Position numbers and translations under genes: made by a program. The notes beneath the pieces are model-generated. The model made no database searches. It was not told where the DNA came from and saw only the letters and a program-made list of their open reading frames with translations. Shown here one piece after another: positions 20,216-32,976 of a DNA stretch of 64,000 nt (its first letter is position 1; every line of letters begins with the position of its first letter). Source of the DNA: Phymatolithon calcareum (Eukaryota; Rhodophyta; Florideophyceae; Hapalidiales); contig OZ345353.1 of NCBI GenBank assembly GCA_977006965.1, positions 4,092,001 through 4,156,000 on the forward strand. The letters run 5' to 3'.

Positions 20216-23200
20216 AAGAGGCGCAAAGGCGAGTTCTTCGAGTTAAATATATGGCGTGAGGAAGAGGGGCGGCAGCGAAATCATATTCAGGATTCAGGGG
20301 CATTGTAGATGAGGTAAGGAAGGCGAAACAGGAGAGAGTGTGTGAAGTAAGTGCAATGGGAGTTGTGCTAAATCTGATGTCACTCTGTGAGAAGTATTTG
20401 TTGTAGAAGTGAGCGGAGATATTTTGCAATTTTGATGCTAACTTGAGTCAATCTCAAGCGCTTTAGGACCGAATACATGGAATGCGTGGCAAAAACACGT
20501 ACCCCGAGAGCAGATATGGCGTCTAAGTGTAGGGATGGAGACAAGCGAAAATACCATCTTGCAAGTTGATTGATTGGGTAGAAGTTCTTCTGCATCTGGG
20601 GCCTTGAAGAGGTCCTGCCAGCGAGAGAAGAGAGATATGAGGGCCGAACTGATAGTAGGCCATGAGTTAGTTTTTTGGAAATGTATCAGGATGTATCCCA
20701 TGGAATTGGAAGGTACTAAAAGCCCAAAACTGCACCTGATATCTGCAAAGTGCTCTAGGGCTGCACACGTTGTTGGTATGAGCAATCAAATTTATAACAT
20801 TTCAGGGGAACCCAAATGAGATACGTTGGAGAGAGAGGTGGCCCGTGTCAGCGGTTGAAGTTGGGGAAGAAGCGGCAGGGGCCACTACCCTGTCTCATCT
20901 ACAAGTTTACAGAGGCCCCTCACTTTTCGAAAGGGGGGGTTTAAATAGGCGCAGATAAGAACTAGCGAAAGGACGACGAAGGCATTCACGTTGAGTGTGT
21001 GGGAGGCTGCCGAACTTAGTGACCTTTGATGGTGGATGGATTCGCGGAGTGAGCAATTTACTGGTTGTAGGCTTCCCGTTGAATAGTGTCTTCGGGTAAG
21101 ATGGACTGGGGCAGGAATGTATGCAGCGTTCTGGGAACATTAAAAGCGGTGAAGGGAAAGATAAATAGGCGATTAAGGTTCTGAGTGCGCATTGGGACTT
21201 GAGCGGTCGTTAAGATGTTATTTCGAAAGGATTTGTTCAGGAAGCAAGGCTAGGGACGCTGCTCATGTTTCTCATTGAGGCCCGCATTCTTGTAGGTTTA
21301 ATGCGGACCTAGACGAACTGGCGATGCCTCTCGCATGTTGAGCAATGAATACCGATCGATGTTCAAGAGCTATTACAGAGGAGCTTTTGAATATGATAGA
21401 CAAGAAATTAAATGAAACAAACGAATCTAGCAAAAGTATGGAACATTATGATACACTGTGACAGCTATTTGACAAGTATGTAACAAATCTCAAAGTTTTA
21501 TTTAAATCTCAATTTCATGATCATAGTGGTCTTGGGCGTAGCATTTCCCCTGCATCGACGCATGAATCAGTACCTGTGATGCACCGGACTAGAAAAGACT
21601 GGAGCGAAGGGCCCTGCGAACATGAATTTCTATTCCGGTGTGAAGGCTGGCAAAAAATCAACGAAGTTCTTCAACATGCCGTGCGTCAGCGTACGACCGG
21701 ATGCGATCAAATATCTGATCTCGATACAGTTCCTTCGTAAGGCGATATTTCGCTTCGATATGGGACAGCGAGGCACGAATTTTTCCGAACAGCAACAGCA
21801 TCTACCCAAACACGTCCCAGGAGCTCTGCGCTCTTTTCTGCCGACTGTTGTTGTGCGCCGTACTATTCTCACCAGTTCTACAGATAAGATTTTCAAAACT
21901 ATACTTAACGGGATACCCCTTATTCAACATCTTGTGTCACCTCCCAGACGACATTTTTCAAATTCATCCTCACCTGAAAAAAGTTCTTAAAGTCGAATTA
22001 CTCTGTGCTTCTCACTTCCGCCAATACTATGTTGTTGCTATTGCTCACTGTACGAAAAAATTTGCTCTTCCGCTATATAGGCCGCTTGGGACTGTTCTAA
22101 ATTATTGCAATTGGCTTTCTCTGTAAATGTGGATGAAGAGCCAGACAAAAAATTCTACAGAGAATGCGGCGATTTCTGCTTACAAATAGACACAGCCATT
22201 CCAAATCAGTTTTTCCAGAATGTGCGTGCATGGTGATTTTGAAACTTCTGTCCACAGTCCAACAGGCGATGGGTGGCTCTGGCTTCCCTTTGTCCGCCTA
22301 TCAGCACAGGTACTCGTCGGTAAAGTCATGAAGAAGTGCCGAAATAGCTGTGCATCTCCTCTTTGTGTTGTTCGTAGAATTTGACGCGCGCGAAATAGAC
22401 TCTGTCGAAGGGAGCAATGCGATAGCATTCTCGGCTAAGAGGGGAAAGATTGCGTCAACGTCTGCACGAGCAGTGAAATTGTTATGGCACGTGTCTTTGA
22501 CTCAAAAATGTCTATATTTCTGTTCCCCACGATTCTTAACAGTCATAACAAGTTTGCGTCTCGTTTGTACGTATAATCCATAATTGCCAATAGAGACGTC
22601 TGACAGAAATTGTCGGAGAATTATAAAAATCAGAATTCTCAGAACTTTCTGGCAGTGCAGTCGCCTTTTTTATGAATCGGGGGAGCGCACTGGTGCCTAA
22701 AATGAGTGCTATAACCTTTGTGAATGATATGAGAGAAACGCAGAATTTGGTACCTGTGGACCTTTTAAATCGGCAGTTAAGCTTGGATCTTTGCGTGCCC
22801 ATTTGACATCAAGTGTAAGATCCCTACTCAGATACATAGCAGGCTGCGTTTCATATATAGCATAATGCATCATGCTGTCTCACCAATAGTGCAATGGAAT
22901 TCACATCTGTAACAGTTCGTTTTGTGCACAGTGCTCCATACATCCATGTTTTGTATAATACGAGATATTCTGCAGAGACGAGAAGTCGTTGGGATTTGCT
23001 GTAATTTCAATGCGGTGGAAATAATTACCGCTTCAGTCATGATATTCGACCACAAGGGTAAATTTATCTGGATAAGTATGGGGGGGCTTAAGTCGTGGAG
23101 CATCTGATGAGGTTTATGCTGACGACATGCCCTTCGATGACCGCTGTTACTGCACTTGGCTCAAAGCCGATCCCCTTTCAGTACTGAGGCAATGGCACAA

Positions 23201-24700
23201 GGCTACGAACACTAGGTAATACGGGCACTGGAATGAATACATAGATATCGGTTTCCGACGGCTTTTGTCATTTCCCTTCCGATAAAATGAGCAAAAATCA
23301 GGGTGGAATCGATGTCAGCACTGATTGATGTGGCTCAATTTATTGAAACGACCAGAAACCGATGGGAGGTGGCTGCATCAGGAATCTAAACTCATACAAG
23401 CGGTGACCTTCTTTCGTCTAAATAGATCTCGAAAACTTTTTATGTTTTCCTCGCAATTAAGCCAGCACTTCAAAAATAATACTCCGGCCCGCACAGTGCA
23501 ACGCGGATAGTAGAGAAAACGCGTAGAAACAATAGGTGGACGAAGAGATAGTCGGTCAGTGGTTCATATTAACGCACCGGAAAGCAAAGTCCGCTTCGGA
23601 TAGTTACTGCCAGGCTCTGCACGGCCCTGAAGTCTGTGAAGAGCAAGATCATATACAACTGTTAGAGATCAGTTTTGTTTTTACCGCCGAGGGCGCCATG
23701 AACATGAATATCATAAAAACGTACTCAGAACAGCAGTATGGAGAGCTTAGTTCTATCAGAACAGGTTCAGTTTAGCGTAACGGACAGAAAGTGGGTGCAA
23801 GAATGGGGCCTCAGCCTTGTAGAGCTCTTTGAGAGGTCAACTTCCGGGGAACTGCAATCAAGACGAAGATATGCATTTAAAAAAAGACCAAAGAATTCAT
23901 GTTGATAAGAATCATTTCGAGAAGGACATTGGGCATTACTCACGTGTTCAGATTTAGCTCCCCATTAGTTGCGAGGCCAGCCGGATGATGACATAAAGAG
24001 AACGAGTTGCGATGCAAGACTCGAAAGAAGCAGTAATTGATAAGGACTCACTTTCCATGGGTTTTGACACGAACGTGACAAATGAAGAACATCCTGTTCG
24101 TGCATGCTTCCCAGAACGTATTGTGCCTGATGATTTTGTTCCGGCAGCATGCGCCGGAGTACTCCTTTCTCTTTCGGAGAATATAAATTGGAGCGGCACA
24201 TATTGTCATTGCAAAGCTCTGGAATGAAGGCCTCGCAAGCAGATAGCAGAGCACTTTATAAGTCATGGCATATAAAGTCTTCTTCTGGCTCTTGCGGTTT
24301 CGGAGACTGGATGAACCGCTAGATTTTCAAATTGATCCCTGAATCCATTTTGCAAGGTACAGCGCATAACGGTCCACACTTATTTAGGAATGGTCAAAAC
24401 AGTACGGCATAATATTATGACCATGTCGCGCCGTCGGGGCCCACAGAGATGGTCTTGCAGCCAGAGATGAGTCTGAACTCGGGCCCAGCTGCTGCAGATA
24501 ACACACGTGTGATAACACACGTGTGAAAGGATACCCTAAATCATGGCTGTAAAATTGGGCCGCGCAGACTCAGATGCGCGGACGCAGTCCTGTGCCTTCT
24601 TGTAAAATCTGCCAAGGACACGAAAGGCCATATCTTCCGCCTCTCCGGGAGTCATCTACAGAAACGTCTAGAAGTTAAGTACCTGGTGTAAAATTAATGA
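20216..24700. other. Long stretch without a recognisable gene
   Basis: Many 60-120-codon frames, none with a motif I can name. A minus-strand series of coding-like frames at 20187-20785 may be a degenerate gene. The 122-codon ORF at 21622-21990 (+) and its antisense are unassigned. A GGGGGGG run lies near 20934. A 14-base tandem repeat lies at 24497-24524. Confidence 0.3.
24497..24524. repeat. Two tandem GATAACACACGTGT units
   Basis: The 14-base unit GATAACACACGTGT is repeated exactly twice. Each copy contains CACGTG, an E-box/G-box core inside the palindrome ACACGTGT. No gene start is close enough to assign a target. Confidence 0.6.
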
Positions 24701-25500
24701 ACAATGAGTTTCAGGCATCCAACTGGCTGAGAGAATTGTTAGGTCCAAAACGTGTTGGGATATCTCGGACATTTGAGAGTGTTCACAAACGGCGTTCATC
24801 CCGCAAGGTCATTTAGACTTTTCAAATCTCTAGTCAAGTCAAGATGGGAATATGTTCCACACGTGACACCGTGGACCATAAAGGTGGCTTCTGAAGTCAG
24901 GAAGGTAAAATCTATGTTCCTCGGGCAAATCCTAGACAATCCAGGCAAGAGAAGCGTGTACAGGTACAGGAATATGTGTCGCATCCTCCAACCTAAGGGA
25001 AGAAGAGATGTGTTTTCGCGACGCTTCCTGCAGAGACTGATAGGATGACGAGATTCACTAGTAGCATGGACAGGAACAGAGCTCGAGAATAAGGACCACA
25101 AAGAAGCAAAGCGAGACATCATCCACGCGAATTTAACAGATACTTGTACAAAGCCGCAAATGTAGGTCAGATAATGTGAGAATCAGGAAACACCAAAGAG
25201 CCAAGATCATCGAGGCGGCAGCAGAGGTGGAGAAGTCGAAAAAGGGACTTATCCCACTGCTGGAAATTGCTCTACCACCACGGCTACTCTTAATTCAAGA
25301 CGGCACAGGAGACATGCAATCAAGGTGTCATTTTGCATGTTTCCACTGATGCGTACCACCGTTCTCGTCGAGTAGACTAGCCAATGTGAAAAAGAGGCTA
25401 TCGAAGACGTCATCAAGGGACTCTTGATGCACAGACTCTCAAAAGAATAGAGCACAGGGACTGAGCGAGCGCTCGACGCACTCCAGGCCATATAACAGGA
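24700..25500 (+). pseudogene. LINE 3' fragment (second LINE type)
   Basis: The 98-codon ORF at 24752-25048 matches the post-active-site region of the LINE at 55778-57253: a F-K-S-L-V-K-S-R-W-E-Y-x-x-H-V-T-P block aligns with F-K-S-L-I-I-P-K-W-E-Y-x-x-H-V-T-P. Farther on (about 25240-25330) a broken frame resembles that element's IPIEGKLPG...RTTRLRC region. It is therefore a decayed 3' copy of the same LINE type, lacking the reverse transcriptase core. Confidence 0.6.
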
Positions 25501-25554
25501 TATCAACAGCCTAGGTACAAACGATGCGGAATAAACGCTCTCGCATGAAACATG

Positions 25555-25763
25555 AACGTGGACTACTTTATTCCCTTGATGTCCCTCTGAGGACTAGGGG
25601 TGTATTTTTGCAGATCGCCGAACTTTGGAACACCCGCCATCAAAAATTCTTCCTCGGACAGAATCAAGCCAAATTTCCTTGGCTCACGAAGAGTTTCCCC
25701 AAGCGTCAGCAGATCCGCTGGGAACGTTTGAATAAAAAGCCACCTTTCTTCTTCTTCTATGCC
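25555..25763 (-). repeat. SINE-like short repeat, diverged copy
   Basis: Diverged member of the family at 6508-6752 and 61614-61861. It shares GAC(T/C)AG(A/G)GGTG-ATTTTTG, CAGAATC-AGCCAAA, CTTGGC, CCAAGCGTCAGCAGAT and a TTCTTCTTCT end in the same order. It follows directly on the LINE fragment ending near 25500. Strand nominal, as for the other copies. Confidence 0.5.
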
Positions 25764-27376
25764 AAATCTTCCTCAGAATCCGCAATAAACCAGTGTTCTC
25801 TCGTGCTTTCGGTGTTAATCGGGGTAGCAATTGATTGTATTGATTGCAAAATCAAAGGCAATTTATTACAATCGATTTCAACTTGGGCCTGAATGATCGC
25901 GTCGATCTAACGAGCTTTTTATTGAAGTTTTTTAAAAGCCTCACAGTCTTGCCAATGTACGGGCAAGGCTTCTTCAGTAGCTCCCTAGTGTAGTCTGCTG
26001 AAACCTACCGCTGTCATAGGCGGTGGGAAGAGCTCGGATACTAGATGATCCTTTCTCTTAACTGGAGTTCTTGGGGGGGTTGCTGGGAACACCCCGCCAT
26101 TTGGCTTGGTGCTTTGCGAGATATCTACAGAGCTCGACCTAACGAGTGCGATATTCGGAATTAATCAGTTTGCCGAAGACCGATTGACATCGATGCACTG
26201 AGTCCGGACCGCATCCTAGCTGCTTTCTGCGCTAGCTCCACGCAACCTCTTGACTTCCCTTCGTGGACCAGCTCTAAGCAAGCAATCCAAACCTGTTTTC
26301 TCTCCTGTTTGTTCCCTTCTTCAAAACTACAAGACCTACTACATCGTGTTGAATTCTAGACTTTTTGTGGGCACGAGACTAATGGTACGCTATGCGGCAT
26401 CATTCTTTTGATGCTTGCTTCCCTCCTCAAGGCAGCTTCCTGTAGTTCTGCTCTCAGATCGTTTTATGGTACATAATACAATGTATCCTGACACAAGTAG
26501 CCGGGGCATCGACTATCGACCATCGCTACATCGATGAACAATGATTAAGTAAGTCTTCTGCTTTATTACAGCCTTCTAAAAACACATGAATCACGGTCAA
26601 GAGGCCAGCGCCATGGACGTCATTGGAATTAATGCATTTAAGAACAGAGATTCAAATTTGACCCTGGTCACGTGGATAGATGAATCATTAACTTAACAGT
26701 AGTATGCTGTGCAACTAATCCAGTGAGGGTATGCAGCAAAGGCTTATAAAGGTAGTCTGTATTAGACCCCCGAAGCAAAGAGGGGCCACCTCGTTTTAAA
26801 TCAGTGCCTTTCGTTGATGCTTGGTCAGTGCGTTGTTGCTTCTTTCTCTGTTGGAGAAGGCTGATATGCTTAAGTAGCCAATCACCAGAGAGTGCGCCAG
26901 CTGGATTAGCATCTGTCGATTGAATATTAGACTAGTGGCACTCGGTGTAGGTGATGACTCTCAGTGAACACCAGCAAGTGCGCAACAGAAACAGAAGCAT
27001 CAGGGGAGAGATAATACAGCACAAAACGTCACCACGGAAACGCAGCATGAACAGAGCAGAGGAATTGGCCGCTTCTTCCACTGGAATCATGGCTCACAGC
27101 GCAGCTTTCCGGAGCCAGCCGCACTATACTTTGGAAACTTCGCTAGATGACCAATCGGAGAGCTGAGAAAGTGCTTGAATGAAGCCCTCGGCCGGGGTAT
27201 TAGACTTCGTCGGGACCTCAGTTCTTGAAATTATTACCGGAGAAGGGAACGAGCAACCATTATCGATTTCTTGACGAGCAAGAGCTTTATCATTTGACAA
27301 GGCCCCAAACCTAAGTAGACTGACTGAAAATCAGCTGGAAAGAAGGATTCGTAACCTGCAAGGCTGCTATAAGCGC
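25764..27376. other. No gene recognised
   Basis: Mostly non-coding in appearance. A short basic ORF at 26951-27166 (+) has no assigned family. Confidence 0.35.
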
Positions 27377-29971
27377 ATGGAGCGGCTACTCGACCACACA
27401 AGTCACCCAGGAGCACGAAAGTATTATGTAAGGCATGCTGACACTACAAAGAACCTCAGTGAGGCGACTCGAAAAGCACTCGATGAGCTGCTTGAAGCAA
27501 GAGCCAGGGAAAGGATTAACCCACTCCCGACAGGGAATGCGGTTATCCAAAGATCCCAGAACCACGCTGGCTGTAAAGTTACCAACGAGTGCCCCCCGCA
27601 AAATAAACCAGAGATCCAAGGTCAATGCTAGACTTGGATGGATACATGAGAGTCGGAACCTATAAATTGCATGGACTAGTAACGAATACGAAACCAGTGC
27701 AAGCGATATGGGACACTGTCAATCAACACCTTCTGGTACGCACTGTAAAATAGTTGAATCCTGAGAATGCTCTGACGCTCCCCCAGATACACCTGACAGC
27801 CAGTCCACCTGCTGGAAAAAGCAGCGGTCGGAATAGGGGAGGTGTAACTATGCTATTGCGTAACTATCTGAGAAACAGACTCTTGTACCGCATCGCATCG
27901 CAAGACCACCAGGCAATATTCTGCCAAGTGGCTGGAGTCACAGTAAAAGGTGCTTATGTTACCCCGGACATGAGCATCAATAACATGAAACATTTCTTAT
28001 CTAGGGTGCAAAGTGCAACACGAGGACCGTCTATACTAATCGTGCACGTAAACTGTCAGCACAAGGCATGGGACAAGAGATGCAACTCGAAGGGAAAGTT
28101 ATTATATAGCTGGGCGCAGAAATGGGATGGCAAGTATCTTCACCGGGTGGCCCAACGTTCTAGAGCCATGCGGACTCAACTGTGATCGACCTAATCGTAT
28201 GCAAGGGAATAACCACAGAGTCAGTTCATCTGGCGCATGGGGAACGGATTGGATCGAGCGGCCACATACCGGTCATCGCCAGGGTTGCAACAGGACATCC
28301 CCATACTGATGGGGAGCGTAGGCTACCTTTGACCGCCAGGAAAAACGAAAAGCATCAAAAGGAAGCAATGGACGAGTGCAAGTGCCGCTATTGAGGAAAT
28401 ACATAAAGCGGACATTGAGGAAGCTTACCAGACTGAATACAGAAGAGCTCGGGATACTATCAACAAACCATGGGCATTCAAAAAGCTAAGGAAGGCTCGC
28501 TGATACAAGGAATTCTGGACCAAAGTGCTCGACGAAATTTCAAAGCTGCGAACGAAATCCTTCAAGAAGGCCCAGAAATGGAACTTTGTCGGTGATTGGC
28601 AACCACAGAGAGACCTTGACAGGAAGTTGAAGAGGATGATCAGGGCAAAGAGACGAGCATGTTTTAAGAACTTCGTTGAAGGTCTTTCTGCTTCAACTCC
28701 AACAGACTTCAGGAAGAAGATGAAATATCTCATCCGAGTGAAAAGGAGGAGAGCGCAAACAAACTGTTGCGAAGGGAAAACATTAGATCCAGCGGAAATA
28801 GTGACGTATCTAACCGAAGAGCTCAAGGATCCCAGAGGAAACGCCATTCTATCGAAGAATTTTCAAGTCACGCGAGCACTAAAGCGAGAGCTCAAAAAGG
28901 CCATCCGACGTGCCCAAAACAGCTGGCCCGGACGGTATCTTCTCTAAAGCACTGCTACTAACGCCGGAAGAAAGTTACAACTTTCTACTAGCAACGATCA
29001 CAAAGGCTGGACGGCTCGGTTGCTGGCCTGACGATTGGAATAATGCGCTGGTGGTCCCGATATTAAAGAAAGGAGACCCAAGCTCTCTAAAAATCTGCAG
29101 GCCGATCTCACTATTATCACACGCTCGCAAAATATTTGAATGAGCAGTGGATAAACTGATCCGGAATGAATACGCCTTCAGCATATCACAAATGGGATTT
29201 CAGCCACGCAAAGGCGCGGAAAGAGCTCTTCTCCGCTGCACAGCGGCCATAAGACAAGGAAGGAACACGAAAGCCGTTCTCGACTTGAAGTCAGCACATG
29301 ACCGAGTCCCAAGAGAAGAGCTAATGCGAGAAATCGATCTCAGACTATCAGCAAATGTTGCAGAACTAGCGTCCCTCTCTCTGCATAGGACTCACTTCAC
29401 GGTTATGAACGATACGAGAAGAACGCTAGGAACAAGCGAGCGCGGTGTCCCCGGAGGATCCCCCATCATCCCAAAACTGTTTAACATCCACATGGACACC
29501 TTAGCAGAGAGGGTAACTGTTCTGAACTTCAACGGTTCTAGTGCTAATCTCCATTTAAATAAGTTCGCGGACGACGTCATACTAATGGCAAGGCACGAAG
29601 AAGAGCTCCAAGAGATTCTCAATGACTGCACAGAATGGGCATGTATGTATCGAATAACTTGGTCAATCCGAAAGTGCTCAGTCATACTTCTAAAGAAGAG
29701 ATCCAGAAGAGCGTTCCTGCTGTCGAACGAGGAAGTCCAAATAAGGCGCACAGCAGAATACCTTGGTACGTTTATTGATGAGAACGTAATCCGTGACGAC
29801 AGGCTGGAGCGATTCAAAAGTGCAAGCTCTAAGGTGCGACTTATGAGCTCCCTAGGCATGAAAAAGAGAGGGTATAGCACTGAAAAGAACATCAGGCTCT
29901 TTATAGCCTTTATCAGGCCAGTTTATGAGTACGCTGTACACAAAACACCTGATACAATACATACCTTGTAA
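27377..29971 (+). mobile_element. Decayed LINE with endonuclease and reverse transcriptase
   Basis: Pieces of one non-LTR element in order. A helical charged leader at 27377-27631 may be the end of ORF1 or an ORF2 leader. The AP-endonuclease-like domain at 27754-28394 has a V-N-C-Q-H block where G-D-L-N-x-R-H is expected, then after a frameshift near 28140 I-D-L-I-V and S-G-H-I-P-V. The linker is at 28525-28947. Reverse transcriptase at 28910-29971 has A-G-P-D-G-I-F, R-P-I-S-L-L, L-D-L-K-S-A-H-D (motif A), R-G-V-P-G-G-S-P and an intact F-A-D-D-V near 29574. Frameshifts near 28140 and 28915 and a TGA at 29141 break it. No RNase H follows. Confidence 0.75.
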
Positions 29972-29999
29972 ATAATTCATTTTCAATATATTCACAGCT

Positions 30000-30189
30000 C
30001 GATTTCGCGTAAGAATAGATTATTTAATCAAGAAAGTCAAATGCATAAGTAATTTATTTCTGGAGAGGGTCAAAAGTAAATATGAATTATTGGAATATAT
30101 TCTAATTCCATTATCGCACTTACGTCCTGGATGCACCACAGGTCTGCATTCATATATGGAAAAAGCTGCATCTCAAGGTTCGCTTTAGA
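30000..30189. other. AT-rich edge of hAT remnant
   Basis: AT-rich. Minus-strand translation continues the hAT C-terminal region to about 30110; no terminal inverted repeat was identified. Confidence 0.35.
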
Positions 30190-30861
30190 CAGACTCTTCC
30201 TGTGCTTATTCAGAGTGTATCAAGCTTTGGAGAAGAACCGTTCAACGATGTTGGAGGTAGGGTCCGCATCCTGACTGACTTCATCTTCGAAAGGTAAGAA
30301 CCCCAGTAAATACGAAGTGTAACAAAATTTGTTCTCTGCTGGTGCAACTGCGAAGATGGCAACATAATGCGTGTCTCCCTCAATCCATCCATCGAAGGCA
30401 AGTGCGAATTTTTCGGGCAGGTCTCGGCTTCTCTTTTGTTCCACTCGCTTGGTGAGGTGGCCCATGTACTTGAAAACGGACTGCGTAGAAAGGTTGGAGT
30501 ATTTGATGCGCTTTCGAAATGCCTCTTGCTCGAAAATGGAAAACGGAAGCAGAGTCGACACAACAAAATGCACCCAACCATGAGCCGCGACAACTTTAGG
30601 TTTGTAGAAGTAAGCCGCCTTGTCACTTGAATAAATCGATGGTGTGCATGTCGATGACACGAGCGAAGAGTCGGTTTCTTGAAGATCTTTCAATTCCTCT
30701 GGATGTTTGGCTCGCTCGTGCGATAACAGATTGGCATATCCATTGCCCTTCTGCTTCCTGGTAGTGCCACAGAGGCATCTCCAAACGCAATCGTCGTCGT
30801 CGTTGTCCTGGCTAAAAAAGCTTTCCCTGACTCGTTTTCCAGGAGTTGACCTGTGTGGCAT
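30190..30861 (-). pseudogene. hAT transposase, internally deleted
   Basis: 213 codons. Residues from about 26 form a BED zinc finger (V-W-R-C-L-C ... H-E-R-A-K-H). A helical region follows, then the first catalytic block F-D-G-W-I-E-G-D-T-H-Y-V-A-I-F. Soon after, the sequence reads P-T-S-N-I-V-E-R-F-F-S-K-A, which belongs to the C-terminal dimerisation domain. About 30 more codons past the stop at 30220 continue in frame (L-N-K-H-R-K-S-L). The middle of the transposase, including the remaining catalytic residues, is absent. It could be a deleted DNA transposon or a short BED-dimerisation derivative; the stop makes decay more likely. Confidence 0.65.
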
Positions 30862-30999
30862 GACTCCAGTAGTCCAAATAAAATTGAAGAACGCTCACAA
30901 AGATGTGCAATTGATAGAAGTTGATGAAGTGATGGAGCTTAGCTTGGATGTGAGTGATTTGACTTGCCCGGGTCGCAATTTAAGTATTAGTGTTTAGAC

Positions 31000-32638
31000 A
31001 TTGCAGCAATCCTGATAACAGCTAATTGTCGGAAAGATGGTTCTAATGTTCTCATCAACGTTCAAATCATAGTACGTTGAAGTCTACAAGCGAGACACGT
31101 ACTATTGATATCAATGAAGTGAGTGTAATGTTGCAACGTAAGTTAAGACGAAGATTGGGCAAGGTAGAAGAAGAGACCGATGATGCCGGGGCTGAGCTCG
31201 AACTCGAAACACTTGACTACATCCGAGAAGCGAATACATAAGCTGACTTTGACGATAAGTTTGGCCTCCGGCGAGTCTGGGAGAAACAAGAAGAACGCCG
31301 CGCAAGAAAAATAACATTTTCCAAGAAGGGTCTGCCACACTAGGCAGTGAGGATGAAAGAAAGCAGACACAGAATTCTTTGCGCAAGATTGTTTTTAGGA
31401 CACTTCCCTAGGAACCCAACGAAGCTGATTGAAGAAATGGGTAGTCAAGGAGCATGGCAATTGGTACACTCAGCGGAACCCTGAAGAAGCCCACATGGAC
31501 CCCTACCGAAGAGAATGAAGTGGCGCGAGCCATTGACGTGATACTATGCAATTCTGAATAAGGTAACGGACAAAGCTCGATGCTAGTATAATGCGAATAG
31601 AAAAGTGCCGACTTTCCTGAAGTTGGGACACATGGTACCTTCTCAATAAATCCTCTAAATTAAGACTCTCAGTGAACAGTTATTCATCGTTACTTTGTTA
31701 CAGGAATAGATGCAGTCCTGAGCACAGAGAAAGTTTCGAACTCATTCATTTTTGTCTCCGATGGATGGGAATGTTTTTCCCGGTCCTTTAAAAACTGCTG
31801 GCGTTGACTTTCGTTTCCTTGTTCTTTTCCATTCCTTCTCTATTTCCTTCTTCTGTTCTTCTCCCACCTTTTTGCGATTTGTTTTTGATGAAGTGGAGCA
31901 CAAGCTGAGATATTCTCGTCCTCTTCCGTCTTGTATGCAGACTTGAACGAAAGATAAAATCGAATTTTGGGAATAAAGGGAGGTTTGCAAAAGCAGCATT
32001 GATGTATTTTATGGTCGGCAACTGCACGAGCAGCAATCTGATCAAAGCAAACTGTGCGGAACACGTGGCCGCAGAACAGTTTTACGACATTTCTTGCAGA
32101 ATATCAAGACACATTTAGATAGTGCACATATGTTTTGTGAGCCTTCTGATTAGACTTAGGGCGGTGCTAATGCTAACATAGATTGAATTTAGAAACTAAA
32201 TTCATGTTATCTGTGACTCCTGAATGATCCCGAGGTGGCATTGATACTACCTGCAATGAATTGACTGGCTGCCGTGTGTGTTTGATGCCTCTTGAGCGAA
32301 CCTTAGGCGGCATGTGTATGCCCCGTCAAACGAATGTCTCTACTAAATGTTTGTTTTGTTTCAATGATGTGGCAAATTTTTACGACTTGTGTGTCGCCTC
32401 GACGGACTTGAGGCGGTGCTGATGTGTTCAAGAACTGAATTTGTGAATTAAGAGATTTTTAGACATAATGGAGGAATTTATAGCGACAGACGAAAAAAAA
32501 TACGCTAGTGACAGTGGATTACTTAAGAGAGCCGTCGGATTGCCCTTTTTTCACATCTGCAATGTTCTCTGTTCGTGGCTTTGACCCCAGAGAAGCAAAT
32601 GTGCAATGTTGCTCAGCGAAGCCTGAATACTAGAACAT
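31000..32638. other. Mostly non-coding; one shared repeat end
   Basis: A weak plus-strand charged frame begins at 31129 (ATG) and is broken by a stop. Bases 31597-31675 match 4831-4910, including the CAATAAA signal. The rest holds nothing recognised. Confidence 0.35.
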
Positions 32639-32976
32639 TTGCTTCTACAAAACCGTGAAAGATTTGATATACCATCTGACCCCGGATTTGACTCAGTTTT
32701 ATCCCCAGAAGTCAATATAAGCTACAGGTGCACTGAAACCCTGAATCGGCTTGCCGCACGATGTTGCTCACTGGTAGCAGCTTTTCAAGATGGTTCGGTT
32801 GAATACGACGCTATATTCAATGCCTGTTCCGCATGAACCAACAAGATCATGGAGCATTTCTAGGCGCCTGACTATTGGTAGAGTTCGGACTAAAAGCGTA
32901 GAAGAAATATGCAATGAGAAACCGCTCGAAGGACTCCAATTATGTGAGCAATATTTTGAAAACTCCAGACACTAGC
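32639..32976 (+). pseudogene. LINE C-terminal fragment (RNase H-type LINE)
   Basis: The translation contains A-A-R-C-C-S-L-V-A-A-F-x-D-G-S-V-E-Y-D, matching the region just after the nonsense codon of the LINE at 19924. It then shifts frame to I-G-R-V-R-T-K-S-V-E-E-I-C-N-E-K-P, matching the ends at 8870 and 20170. This third copy shows an arginine where the 16.7-kb copy has TAA. The zinc-like cysteine region between is shortened. Confidence 0.65.
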
